Positions 1 to 7,448 of a stretch of 24,761 nt of DNA are shown here, one piece after another. The DNA lies in assembly GCF_002506515.1 (NCBI RefSeq), contig NZ_DAXS01000028.1, positions 8,705 to 33,465 on the forward strand. Direction: 5' to 3'. The notes below the pieces were generated by a model, which had not been told where the DNA came from, searched no databases, and saw nothing but the letters and a program-made list of their open reading frames with translations. The DNA comes from Caldivirga sp. UBA161 (GTDB taxonomy: Archaea; Thermoproteota; Thermoprotei; Thermoproteales; Thermocladiaceae). Made by a program: the position numbers and the translations under genes. The first letter of the stretch is position 1, and every line of letters starts with the position of its first letter.

Positions 1-697
1 TGTAGTTAAAGTAGACGGAATCCTCAATGGTCTCCGCATCAACACCCCTTATCTTAGCAATCTCATTAACAGTATCCTTAATCATGAGGGGAGTTAACTT
101 AATCCCCCTATACTCATATGGCCCATCACTTTCAGTTAACATAAAGCGAAGCGGCACAGCCTCAGCAACTCTCCTTGATTTCTCCTGAACTTTAATGGCG
201 GCGTTAATTGATATGTAGTAGCCTTGCTCCGTTAAGTCACTTATTAAGTCAAGCGGCCCAGTGTACCAGTGGAACATTACTCTATCAACATCAGCCTTAG
301 TGAGCATTTCAAACACTTCCCTCCATGCATCAGGGGAATGAATGTTGAGGACTAAGTCATATTCCCTAGCCATCCTTAGGAACTCATTGAAGAACCTCCT
401 CTGCTTATCAATTGTACTTGGCACGAATTTAAGATCAAGGCCAACCTCCCCAAGGCACCTAACATCATTATTCTTCACTAGATTCTCAATAACCATAACA
501 TCACTGAATGGTACCTTATCAGCATTCCATGGATGTATCCCAATGCATGGATTAATATTACTGAATTCCTTAGTTAACTTAAGGACAAGCATTGATGACT
601 TAACATCCTCAGCCACAGAAACAAGAATAATATTACCAAAATTCCTCAACTCATCACTACTGAATTCATATGAGTGGGTATGGGAGTCAACAAGCAT
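1..697 (-). CDS. TatD-family metal-dependent hydrolase/DNase (3' end outside window)
   Basis: The - strand frame from ATG at 697 stays open to the window edge, giving about 232 residues without the C-terminus. It shows the TatD amidohydrolase pattern in order: DSHTHS near the N-terminus (metal-binding HxH), GIHPWN, GEVGLD (metal-bridging Glu), QRRFFNEFLRMA, NIHSP, HWYTG and ESDGP (late metal Asp). TatD proteins are TIM-barrel metal-dependent nucleases or deacylases acting on DNA ends or small amidated substrates. The exact substrate cannot be told here. The proteasome beta gene lies 144 bases upstream on the same strand, and AT-rich sequence near 735-745 could hold a separate promoter. The only ATG/GTG/TTG near the N-terminus is this ATG; a stop lies a few codons earlier. 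Family assignment is firm, function is family level only. Confidence 0.85.
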   Translation of the reverse strand, partial: MLVDSHTHSYEFSSDELRNFGNIILVSVAEDVKSSMLVLKLTKEFSNINPCIGIHPWNADKVPFSDVMVIENLVKNNDVRCLGEVGLDLKFVPSTIDKQRRFFNEFLRMAREYDLVLNIHSPDAWREVFEMLTKADVDRVMFHWYTGPLDLISDLTEQGYYISINAAIKVQEKSRRVAEAVPLRFMLTESDGPYEYRGIKLTPLMIKDTVNEIAKIRGVDAETIEDSVYFNY

Positions 698-841
698 TAA
701 GTAATCACTTAGAATCCCTATAGTTCATCCAGGTACTTAAAGCTTTACCGCCATAGTGGAGCAGCATGACTACATGAACCCTTTAATTAAATAATCAATA
801 ATAATTAATCACTACACAATAGGTAAATAGGACCTATAAAA

Positions 842-1444
842 TTAAAGCTTAATCGAGTCCTCGGAGTAACCACTGCTGGTTATTGTTAATGTATCTATCC
901 CATCTCCTGAGGTTGGGTCCCTTGCTATTGCCTCCTTAATTGCCCTTATGGCTAATTCCTTAGCCTCCTTAACGGTTATGCTGCTTGTGTAACCTGTCTC
1001 TATTAGGCCTATTGCAGTCCTAGCACCATTACCTAGGGCTGCGAAGTCATCCTCAATTAATGAACCCCATGAATCAAGTATGAATAATTTAGGCCCCTCA
1101 TCATCAATACCGCCAACCATGGTTTCAGCTATGTAGGGCATGTACTTATTTTGAAACAGTATAATGCTTAGTAACTTAGCAGTAGCCCTAACTGAGACTG
1201 GCCTCTTCATTTCTATCTCCATATTGGCTATATTAGCCCTAATAACCTTAGTTATAGTCTGTATGTCGGCTAAAACACCTGATGAGGCTATTCCAACCCT
1301 ATTCGTTATTGGGTAAACCTTCTTACCTGACTTACTCATTAGGTAGAAGCCGTATGAAACCCTCTTCTCAGCCGCCAAGACAACACCATCCTTAGCCTTT
1401 ATACCAACCGTCGTCCCAGTCATTAATTCAATTTCATTAGACAT
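842..1444 (-). CDS. psmB: 20S proteasome beta subunit, possibly non-catalytic
   Basis: This 200-residue Ntn-hydrolase-fold protein has the length of archaeal proteasome beta subunits, which form the two inner rings of the 20S core. Recognisable features are a short prosegment, the block GTTVGIKAKDGVV, EKR at 26-28, SKSGKKV at 37-43, the KYMPY segment, VGGIDDEGP, and SGDGID near the C-terminus. Aligned without gaps to the Thermoplasma subunit (recalled), E26 and K42 fall on positions 17 and 33, which puts Gly10, not Thr, on the nucleophile position 1. Sulfolobus has a similar beta paralogue with Ala there. An alternative is processing before T11 with a one-residue deletion. A second, active beta subunit would then be expected elsewhere. 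It is transcribed divergently from the NOG1-like gene from a shared AT-rich promoter region. Confidence 0.93.
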   Translation of the reverse strand: MSNEIELMTGTTVGIKAKDGVVLAAEKRVSYGFYLMSKSGKKVYPITNRVGIASSGVLADIQTITKVIRANIANMEIEMKRPVSVRATAKLLSIILFQNKYMPYIAETMVGGIDDEGPKLFILDSWGSLIEDDFAALGNGARTAIGLIETGYTSSITVKEAKELAIRAIKEAIARDPTSGDGIDTLTITSSGYSEDSIKL

Positions 1445-1474
1445 TATAGTACACCGTCCCTTCCCTCCACAGGG

Positions 1475-1490
1475 GTGTTTTAAACTTTAA
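1475..1490. promoter_or_regulatory. Shared AT-rich core promoter region, psmB / NOG1-like
   Basis: The block TGTTTTAAACTTTAAC lies between the divergent starts at 1444 (-) and 1514 (+). Its TTTTAAAC part sits about 30 bases before the + strand ATG and about 35 before the - strand ATG, so TATA boxes for both directions overlap here. An AGGAGGTG at 1493-1500 lies between the TATA-like block and the + start. If the + message is leaderless it is not part of the RNA and is a coincidence. Confidence 0.5.
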
Positions 1491-1513
1491 CTAGGAGGTG
1501 GAACGGTTTATTA

Positions 1514-2602
1514 ATGGGAGGTTTAATAACATTTGTGAACTTTAAATCAACGTTACCTTACATTCCCAATGCGGAGGAGGTGGTTAGGCAGTTAATTAGT
1601 AAGTATAAGTCCATTGAGGCTAAGTCACCCACTTCACTTCCCGGTGTTGAGAGGCTGAGGCGGCTTGAGGTTGCTAGGGTTAAGGGAACCTCAGGTTGGT
1701 TACTTAACTTGTTTAGGAATATTGCATTCAATATGCCCTTCATGAATGACCTACACCCCTTCTACAGGGAGTTAATAAGCATTATAATTAATATTGATGA
1801 TTATAAGCACTCACTGGGTAAACTCATTAATTCAAGTAAAGCTGTAGGCAGTATAAGTAGGGATGCGGTAAGAATGATTAAGAATGCTCAGGATAAGGAT
1901 GAGATCGTTAAGGCTAGGAAAATGTACCTATCAAGGGTAATTGATTTAATAAATGACTTAGAACCAGAGTTAAGGGCTCTGAAGGAGGCGGCTATTAAGA
2001 TAAGTAGGCTACCATCCGTAAGCGTTGAGAAGCCTACAATAGTTATTTCAGGAATGCCTAATACAGGTAAGAGTAGCCTGGTGGCCTGTGTCTCAACTAA
2101 GAAGCCTGAGATAGCTGATTATCCATTCACAACTAAGCAAATCATAATAGGCCACGTTAAGGTGTACGGCATGTATGCTGTTCAGGTGATTGATACTCCA
2201 GGATTATTAGATAGGCCACTTAGTGAGAGGAATAAGATTGAGCTTCAGGCTATTTTGGCTTTAAGGCATTTAGCAGATTCAATAGTATTCATGATTGACC
2301 CAACTCAACACAGCGGCTATACGCTTAATCAGCAGTTAAGCCTACTTAAGGAGGTGGGCCAAAGTTTTAAAGCCAACATAATAGTCGCAATCAATAAGGT
2401 TGACTTAGCCACTGAAGAGGAGGTTAGGGCTGTTGAGGACTCCTTAAGAAGCCTAGGATACTCCTATAGGTTAACGTCAGCATTAAAATGCACCGGCACC
2501 AGGGAGTTAATTGATGAATTGATTAATGGGCCATTGAGGGATAAGCTCATTACCTACTTAAGGGTAACCCATGAGAGGGCTCTAGGCGCTGAATTAAGGT
2601 GA
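1514..2602 (+). CDS. NOG1-like GTPase, large ribosomal subunit assembly
   Basis: The 362-residue protein has an N-terminal helical region of about 170 residues typical of NOG1, including HPFYRELI near 81. A circularly regular GTPase domain follows: GMPNTGKSS (G1, 180-188), the FTT switch (205-207), DTPG (G3, 227-230), NKVD (G4, 294-297) and TSALKCTG (G5, 321-328). NOG1 (Obg/TRAFAC class) helps late assembly of the large ribosomal subunit and binds near the peptidyl-transferase centre. The archaeal form lacks the long eukaryotic C-terminal tail, as here. ATG 1514 lies about 27 bases after the TATA-like block, so leaderless initiation fits. It is followed by its own stop and then a promoter for the small gene downstream. 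Confidence 0.93.
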   Translation: MGGLITFVNFKSTLPYIPNAEEVVRQLISKYKSIEAKSPTSLPGVERLRRLEVARVKGTSGWLLNLFRNIAFNMPFMNDLHPFYRELISIIINIDDYKHSLGKLINSSKAVGSISRDAVRMIKNAQDKDEIVKARKMYLSRVIDLINDLEPELRALKEAAIKISRLPSVSVEKPTIVISGMPNTGKSSLVACVSTKKPEIADYPFTTKQIIIGHVKVYGMYAVQVIDTPGLLDRPLSERNKIELQAILALRHLADSIVFMIDPTQHSGYTLNQQLSLLKEVGQSFKANIIVAINKVDLATEEEVRAVEDSLRSLGYSYRLTSALKCTGTRELIDELINGPLRDKLITYLRVTHERALGAELR

Positions 2603-2626
2603 AGCAGTGTTAGTTTCACGAAATTG

Positions 2627-2634
2627 TTTATAAA
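2627..2634 (+). promoter_or_regulatory. TATA box for the 134-residue protein
   Basis: TTTATAAA is centred about 24-25 bases before ATG 2655. This spacing is expected for a crenarchaeal leaderless transcript, and no ribosome binding site is visible between. Confidence 0.65.
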
Positions 2635-2654
2635 CACTGGTTTCCTGAACGCAT

Positions 2655-3059
2655 ATGCAGCAGGCACCACATCCATTAACGTACAAGTTCGTTAGGTATT
2701 GCGTTAATAAGGCTTACTCAAAGTTGTTAGCTGGGTTTAAGGAGAATGACGCTAACATACTTTACTCCATTGAAACAATAGTTAATGAACTTAGGAACGC
2801 TGAAGGTGGATTCAGGAGCGCCAATGATGTTGTAAATTTCTTAACAGGGGACTTCCTATCGGAGTACAGGAGGGCGATAAGTACATTAAAGAGCGACTTA
2901 ACTACCCAATTATTTAGGAACATATTAGCCAACTGCATGGATCTTGATGAGGTTAAGAATGATGCGGAATTAATGAGCGTAATAAGGAGCGTAATGGATA
3001 AGATGGCTTCAATTAAACCTGAGGAGAAGTTGGCTGAGGAGGTTAATACAGCATCCTAA
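2655..3059 (+). CDS. Small helical protein of unknown function
   Basis: I do not recognise this 134-residue protein. It is rich in predicted helix, has no signal peptide or membrane segment, and contains two cysteines (in RYCVNKAY and LANCMDLDE) that do not form a metal motif. The C-terminus is acidic and charged (PEEKLAEEV). A well-placed TATA box 25 bases upstream of the ATG supports it as a real, separately transcribed gene. It follows the NOG1-like GTPase on the same strand and converges with the dehydrogenase gene 40 bases downstream. Its composition matches the neighbouring genes, so there is no sign of recent transfer. It is probably a lineage-restricted protein of Thermoproteales; that is inference only. 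Confidence 0.75.
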   Translation: MQQAPHPLTYKFVRYCVNKAYSKLLAGFKENDANILYSIETIVNELRNAEGGFRSANDVVNFLTGDFLSEYRRAISTLKSDLTTQLFRNILANCMDLDEVKNDAELMSVIRSVMDKMASIKPEEKLAEEVNTAS

Positions 3060-3099
3060 TTCAGCATTCACGCACACTCAGGCATTTACTTAAGCGCCC

Positions 3100-4149
3100 T
3101 TAACTAAGTGGGTTTATTTCAAGGACTGTTTTAATATCATCATGAGTCCAGGAGTAAGCTTCCTGGTAATTATCGAGGGTTGCCCTCTTAGTAATTAACT
3201 TACTAAGCCAATCATTGAACCTACTCTTAGCCTCAGCCATATGCTTTAAGCCTAACTCAAAGTGCTTAATATTAGCGTTCACTGATCCAACTAAAATCTT
3301 ATTATTGAGGACTGAGTCCGTTAACACGTTGCCTAAGTCATTCATAACACCACCAGGTGGGTAAACTCCAAGGAGCACCATTACTCCATTTGGGGCTAAG
3401 TGCCTTAAGCCATCCACAGTGACTTGGGGGGATCCTGTTGCCTCCACTACAATATCAAAGGCGCCCTCTATACTGCTTAAGGCGGCATCCACATACACTC
3501 CCCCCAACTCCCTAACTAACCTGGCCTTAAGGCTATCAGGTGGCCTAGTGGCTACTGTGGTTGTTGAAAGGCCCATTAACCTAAGCACCATTGTTGAGAG
3601 CAAGCCTATTGGCCCAGCCCCAAGTATTAACGCACTCTTAGGCTTCCAATCAAACCTTGAACCACCTATACTGAATGCCACATCAATACCCTTCTCAACA
3701 ACGCTTAATGGCTCCGTTAACACAGCCACATCAATCAACTCCTTCGGAACCTTAACAAGGTACTTGGCGTCTGTTACTGAATATTCAGCTGCATGGCCAT
3801 GAAGCCCCCATATGCCGTGCTCCACATAATGGCCTAGTGGACAGTAGTCAACCGGTAGGCTACAGTCAAGGGGCCTCCTAACCGTTGGTACAACAACATC
3901 ACCCACCGAAACATTATCTACACCATCCCCAAGCTCCTCCACTACAGCTAACGCCTCATGGCCAAGTATCAAGTATTGGCTGCCAGGCGGTGCTTTACCG
4001 TACTTACCCTCAATAATCTCCTTATCAGTACCACATATGCCAACCCTAATTGGCTTAAGTAGTACTTGGCCATGATTCGGCTTAGGCTTATCAACATCCC
4101 TTAATCTTAAGGATTCCGGGACGCTGGGAATAACTGTTACTGCCTTCAT
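3100..4149 (-). CDS. Zinc-dependent medium-chain dehydrogenase, glucose 1-dehydrogenase type
   Basis: The 349-residue protein matches the archaeal glucose/aldose dehydrogenase branch of the medium-chain dehydrogenases. GICGTD supplies the catalytic-zinc Cys39, GHEA gives H64/E65, and E146 sits in the LTEPL segment typical of the branch. GAGPIGLL (177-184) is the Rossmann nucleotide-binding loop. Glucose dehydrogenases of this type oxidise glucose or galactose with NAD(P)+ to the lactone, the first step of the archaeal Entner-Doudoroff pathway. The lobe that normally carries a structural zinc on four Cys has only C96 and C103, so that zinc is probably absent or differently bound. The substrate could be another sugar or alcohol. 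The ATG lies about 28 bases after a TATA box, so it is monocistronic and leaderless. Confidence 0.85.
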   Translation of the reverse strand: MKAVTVIPSVPESLRLRDVDKPKPNHGQVLLKPIRVGICGTDKEIIEGKYGKAPPGSQYLILGHEALAVVEELGDGVDNVSVGDVVVPTVRRPLDCSLPVDYCPLGHYVEHGIWGLHGHAAEYSVTDAKYLVKVPKELIDVAVLTEPLSVVEKGIDVAFSIGGSRFDWKPKSALILGAGPIGLLSTMVLRLMGLSTTTVATRPPDSLKARLVRELGGVYVDAALSSIEGAFDIVVEATGSPQVTVDGLRHLAPNGVMVLLGVYPPGGVMNDLGNVLTDSVLNNKILVGSVNANIKHFELGLKHMAEAKSRFNDWLSKLITKRATLDNYQEAYSWTHDDIKTVLEINPLS

Positions 4150-4172
4150 TAGTATTTAGGTAATTCACTTAA

Positions 4173-4182
4173 CTATTTAACT
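4173..4182 (-). promoter_or_regulatory. TATA box for the dehydrogenase gene
   Basis: On the - strand GTTAAATAGT is centred about 28 bases before the ATG at 4149, right for a leaderless start. It also lies just beyond the end of the convergently ordered helicase gene's 3' side. Confidence 0.55.
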
Positions 4183-4219
4183 TTATCCTCAATATGCCTT
4201 AATGATTTAGGGATGGTTA

Positions 4220-6490
4220 TCAGGGTATTGAGCCCTCGAAGGGTGGGGGCTCATCAACACCCCTCTCACCCTTTAAGGCTGCCTCAAGTACCTTTATTGC
4301 ATTTAAGCGTGATAGCATCCTATTATTGTTACCACAGTAGGGTGAGTAGACGCATCTTGGGCAACCATCCCTACAGTTGCATGAAGTCACAATACTGTAG
4401 GCCACATCAATAACTTTATCAATCCTCTCCATTAGTAGCCTAGTAACCCCTGAGCCGCCTGGGTATGAGTCATATATTACAATGTGGCCTGTTGGATACG
4501 ATACACCACCCATGTCTGTTGGTGCCGCGTTAACAATAACCTCACCGGCAGATATTAACACGTGCTCAGCGGCGTGGTAAGCCTTACCCTTCTCCATGAG
4601 GTCCCTCAACTCCACTGCAGAGAAGTTGACTGGAGGCATGTTGAGTAGAATACCCTTAGTCCTGAACCTGTACCTTATTGGTTCACTTAATCTGTACTCA
4701 CCAAGCACTTCATTACTACTCATCCTCTTTACAACGTACCCATACACCTCCTCCTCAATATCAAGGATAGCATACCTTATTGGAATACCCCTGTACCTCG
4801 ACTCTTCAATAACGTTAACCACAGTGGGGTTACTGTTGTACAGCGCCTTAGTTATTAATTCACCTGAATCCTCAGGAACCACTATAGCTCTCCTATGCTT
4901 CACGTCTAATTCAAGAACCCTGTAGGTTAAGCCGCCATGCATGTATATGGCTCCAGGGTAAAGTTCCCTAATGGCCATGGGCATCTCCCTATACCCAATT
5001 AACCCACCTCCCTTACGCCTAATAACCACAACATCCCCATTCCCCCTAATCACGTTGAATGAATTAATCACCCTTAACCCATCCTCAGTTAGGAAAACCC
5101 TATCACCCCTAATGGACACTAAGCCCTCATTAACCAGCCTACCTATGAGGCCCCTTAAGTAATCATCAAGTTCACTAAACTTAACTGCAGACTCCCTAAT
5201 CATGGCTAATAAGTGCCTTACAGCAACCTCATCATTATTCGGTTCCATGAACATTGGTTCAGGCGACCTATTGTAGAATTCCTCAGGGTGATTAGCGTAG
5301 TAGGTGCTCATTGGGTCATCTCCAAGCACTTGAATAATGTAAGCCCTCTGGCCCCTCCTACCAACCCTTCCAGCCCTTTGAAGGTACTTTATGAAGCTAG
5401 GTGGGTTAGTGGCCATTACAGCGAAGTCAGCGTCACCAATATCAATACCCAGCTCCAGAGTTGGTGTAGCCAGTACTACCTGTAGTTCACCGGACTTGAA
5501 GGAGTCCTCAACCATCCTCCTCTCATTAGGCCTTAACCCAGCCCTATGCACAGCCACCTTCCCACCAATGCCCATGGAGTCAACCATCCTCTTAATAACC
5601 TCCACCATCCAGTGGCTATCAGCGAAGACTATGCACTTCCTACCTAATTCAATACATAACTTAACCAGGTTAGCAACCTCCTGTAACCTCCCCCTCCTAA
5701 TTGGCCTAAGCATCACGTGAACCAACTCCCCCCTCACCCCCCTAATACCCTCAATGTGAATAACCTCGGAGCCCACTAGGTTACTGAAGTACTGAGTTGG
5801 GTTACCTATTGTAGCGGATGCTGCAGCGAATTTAACCCCTGGGTTAAGGCGCCTAATCCTCCTGATTAGGTAATGCATGTGTGATCCAAGGACACCATTA
5901 TACACGTGAACCTCATCTATGGTGACGTAGTCCACTGCAGCCATGAATCTCCTGAAGGCTGGAACATGAATCATAGCTGTATTCAACATGTCTGGGTTAG
6001 TTAGAACCAGGGAGTAATCACCATTATAAACCCCCCTCCTAACCTCCACTGGGGAGTCTGCATCATAGGTGGCAACCCTTAACCCTAATGGCTCAGCCAA
6101 GGACCTGAACCTGGATTCCTGGTCCCTAGCCAAGGCCTTAGTTGGGTAGATAATAACCTCCCTCCTGTGGTTAAGGGCCCTGGCCATGATGGGTATTAGG
6201 AATGCCTCAGTCTTACCTGTGCCAGTACCTGACGTTATTATTGTATTCCTCCCCCCAGTTATGCTTAAGTATGCCTTATACTGGTATTCGTAAAGCTTAC
6301 TTATGCCCATTACTCTAAGGGCATTAGCCAACTCAGTTGGCTTCACGTAATCAACATTAAGGCTTGGCTCCACTCTCTCCCCATCCTCAACATAAGCGTA
6401 TATGACCTGGTGCCCATTATCAGCCAGTAGCCTGGATAAGACCTCATCATTCCTCGCCAATTCAATGATCATTAACCTCCTAGACCTCAA
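4220..6490 (-). CDS. DEAD/DEAH-box helicase with DUF1998 zinc-binding C-terminus (MrfA/YprA-like)
   Basis: The 756-residue superfamily 2 helicase carries YEYQ (Q-motif like, 67-70), SGTGTGKT (Walker A, 87-94), PTKALARDQ (Ia), TNPDML, DEVH (motif II, 192-195), SAT (225-227), a second RecA domain with ATPTLELGIDIG (motif V), and QRAGRVGRRG (motif VI). The C-terminal third matches DUF1998, with a cysteine cluster CNCRDGCPRC and then PYC near the end. This is the domain plan of Bacillus MrfA/YprA, a 3'-5' DNA helicase that repairs mitomycin-type DNA damage. The same role in archaea is inference. The frame starts at TTG 6490. An in-frame ATG at 6472 is an alternative, preceded by AGGAGGT only two bases away. 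The gene lies 41 bases after the DUF2192-like gene and is probably co-transcribed with it. Confidence 0.92.
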   Translation of the reverse strand: MRSRRLMIIELARNDEVLSRLLADNGHQVIYAYVEDGERVEPSLNVDYVKPTELANALRVMGISKLYEYQYKAYLSITGGRNTIITSGTGTGKTEAFLIPIMARALNHRREVIIYPTKALARDQESRFRSLAEPLGLRVATYDADSPVEVRRGVYNGDYSLVLTNPDMLNTAMIHVPAFRRFMAAVDYVTIDEVHVYNGVLGSHMHYLIRRIRRLNPGVKFAAASATIGNPTQYFSNLVGSEVIHIEGIRGVRGELVHVMLRPIRRGRLQEVANLVKLCIELGRKCIVFADSHWMVEVIKRMVDSMGIGGKVAVHRAGLRPNERRMVEDSFKSGELQVVLATPTLELGIDIGDADFAVMATNPPSFIKYLQRAGRVGRRGQRAYIIQVLGDDPMSTYYANHPEEFYNRSPEPMFMEPNNDEVAVRHLLAMIRESAVKFSELDDYLRGLIGRLVNEGLVSIRGDRVFLTEDGLRVINSFNVIRGNGDVVVIRRKGGGLIGYREMPMAIRELYPGAIYMHGGLTYRVLELDVKHRRAIVVPEDSGELITKALYNSNPTVVNVIEESRYRGIPIRYAILDIEEEVYGYVVKRMSSNEVLGEYRLSEPIRYRFRTKGILLNMPPVNFSAVELRDLMEKGKAYHAAEHVLISAGEVIVNAAPTDMGGVSYPTGHIVIYDSYPGGSGVTRLLMERIDKVIDVAYSIVTSCNCRDGCPRCVYSPYCGNNNRMLSRLNAIKVLEAALKGERGVDEPPPFEGSIP

Positions 6491-6531
6491 ACTAACCCCC
6501 CACTTATGTTCAAAAAAGGATTAAACCTGGT

Positions 6532-7302
6532 TTAATAAGCCTTAGGGATAAGGGAGGATTTAGATGACCTCTTAATTAATGGTACAAGCCTATTAACAAC
6601 ATTGGGCGGCACCTTATATACTGAAGCCGCTATCTCGTGAATAAGCCTATTATTTGGTGCGCACTTCTCTAGGCCCAGCCTTATACAGTAGGCGTACTTC
6701 TCAATCCTAACCTCATTCTGGTTACTGAAGCGGCCTAGGGCAATGCCCTCAGCTATCTTAGTGGCTATGTAGAATTTAACGTAGTTAACAAGCCTCTGCC
6801 TAAGTGGTTCGAAGGCTTCGTAAAACACCCTGTATGTTTTTGAAATATCGTCCTCAGGCATAAAGCCCAGGACGGCGCCAGTGTACACTAGCCTATATAC
6901 CCTGAAAACCTTCTCCTCAAGTGAGTCACCTAGGGCTTGGTTATCCTCTATTAGGTTCCTTAAGGTTAACTTAGACTCCTCACCATTATAATTCTTAATA
7001 ATGCCGTAAGCCTCATCTGATATTAACTCCACTTTAAATATTGAACCGTAATTATCCTTAACCTCACGTTGAGTCACAAGCCCCATTCCATAAATCCCAA
7101 CAACGTACACTGTGGCTAATTCCTTATCATAAATGTCAATTTTACTTAACCCCCTAAACGGCTCAATATCATGTTCATTATAGTACTTAGTCAACAGGTC
7201 AATTAACTCACCCCTTGATGCAACCTCCCCCCTAAGCACCTTATCCCAAAGCTCTACAGCAACGTTAACCCTCTCTTTATACAGGTCCTTAACCTCAACC
7301 AT
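6532..7302 (-). CDS. Conserved archaeal protein, possibly DUF2192 family
   Basis: The 256-residue soluble protein opens with a helical stretch (YKERVNVAVELWDKVL). A small alpha/beta part containing YVVGIYGMGLVT follows, then a long helical half with FYIATKIAEGIALGRF and AYCIRLGLEKCAP. I recall crenarchaeal DUF2192 proteins with this kind of beginning and length, but cannot confirm the match. No catalytic motif is evident. The C-terminus is basic (KRSSKSSLIPK), which could suit nucleic-acid contact. ATG 7302 has a clear AGGAGG ten bases upstream, so the start is well supported and the message has a leader. It precedes the MrfA-like helicase by 41 bases on the same strand. A run of six T just after the stop could attenuate read-through. 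Confidence 0.78.
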   Translation of the reverse strand: MVEVKDLYKERVNVAVELWDKVLRGEVASRGELIDLLTKYYNEHDIEPFRGLSKIDIYDKELATVYVVGIYGMGLVTQREVKDNYGSIFKVELISDEAYGIIKNYNGEESKLTLRNLIEDNQALGDSLEEKVFRVYRLVYTGAVLGFMPEDDISKTYRVFYEAFEPLRQRLVNYVKFYIATKIAEGIALGRFSNQNEVRIEKYAYCIRLGLEKCAPNNRLIHEIAASVYKVPPNVVNRLVPLIKRSSKSSLIPKAY

Positions 7303-7408
7303 ACTCCCACTTCCTCCTGTACTAGGGGCTATAGGGGTAAGGCTTAATAAAACTGCCGCAGTGGGTGTTGATTCATTTTAATCAATTTAGCTCAAGATGG
7401 TCGTTAAG

Positions 7409-7434
7409 TTTATAAAGGCTGAACCTATATAGGC
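7409..7434 (+). promoter_or_regulatory. TATA elements upstream of lysY
   Basis: TTTATAAA (7409-7416) would place transcription start near 7439, exactly at a GTG that is out of frame with lysY. A second candidate, CTATATAGG near 7424-7433, would start RNA near 7455, close to an ACG codon at 7458 that aligns with the usual first Met of LysY. Which is used decides how lysY begins. Confidence 0.5.
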
Positions 7435-7448
7435 TTCGGTGAATTTGT

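Noticed and set aside
342..704. Open frame on the + strand opposite the TatD-like gene
   Set aside because: The - strand frame shows the full series of TatD motifs; the opposite frame has no recognisable features and mirrors its codon bias.
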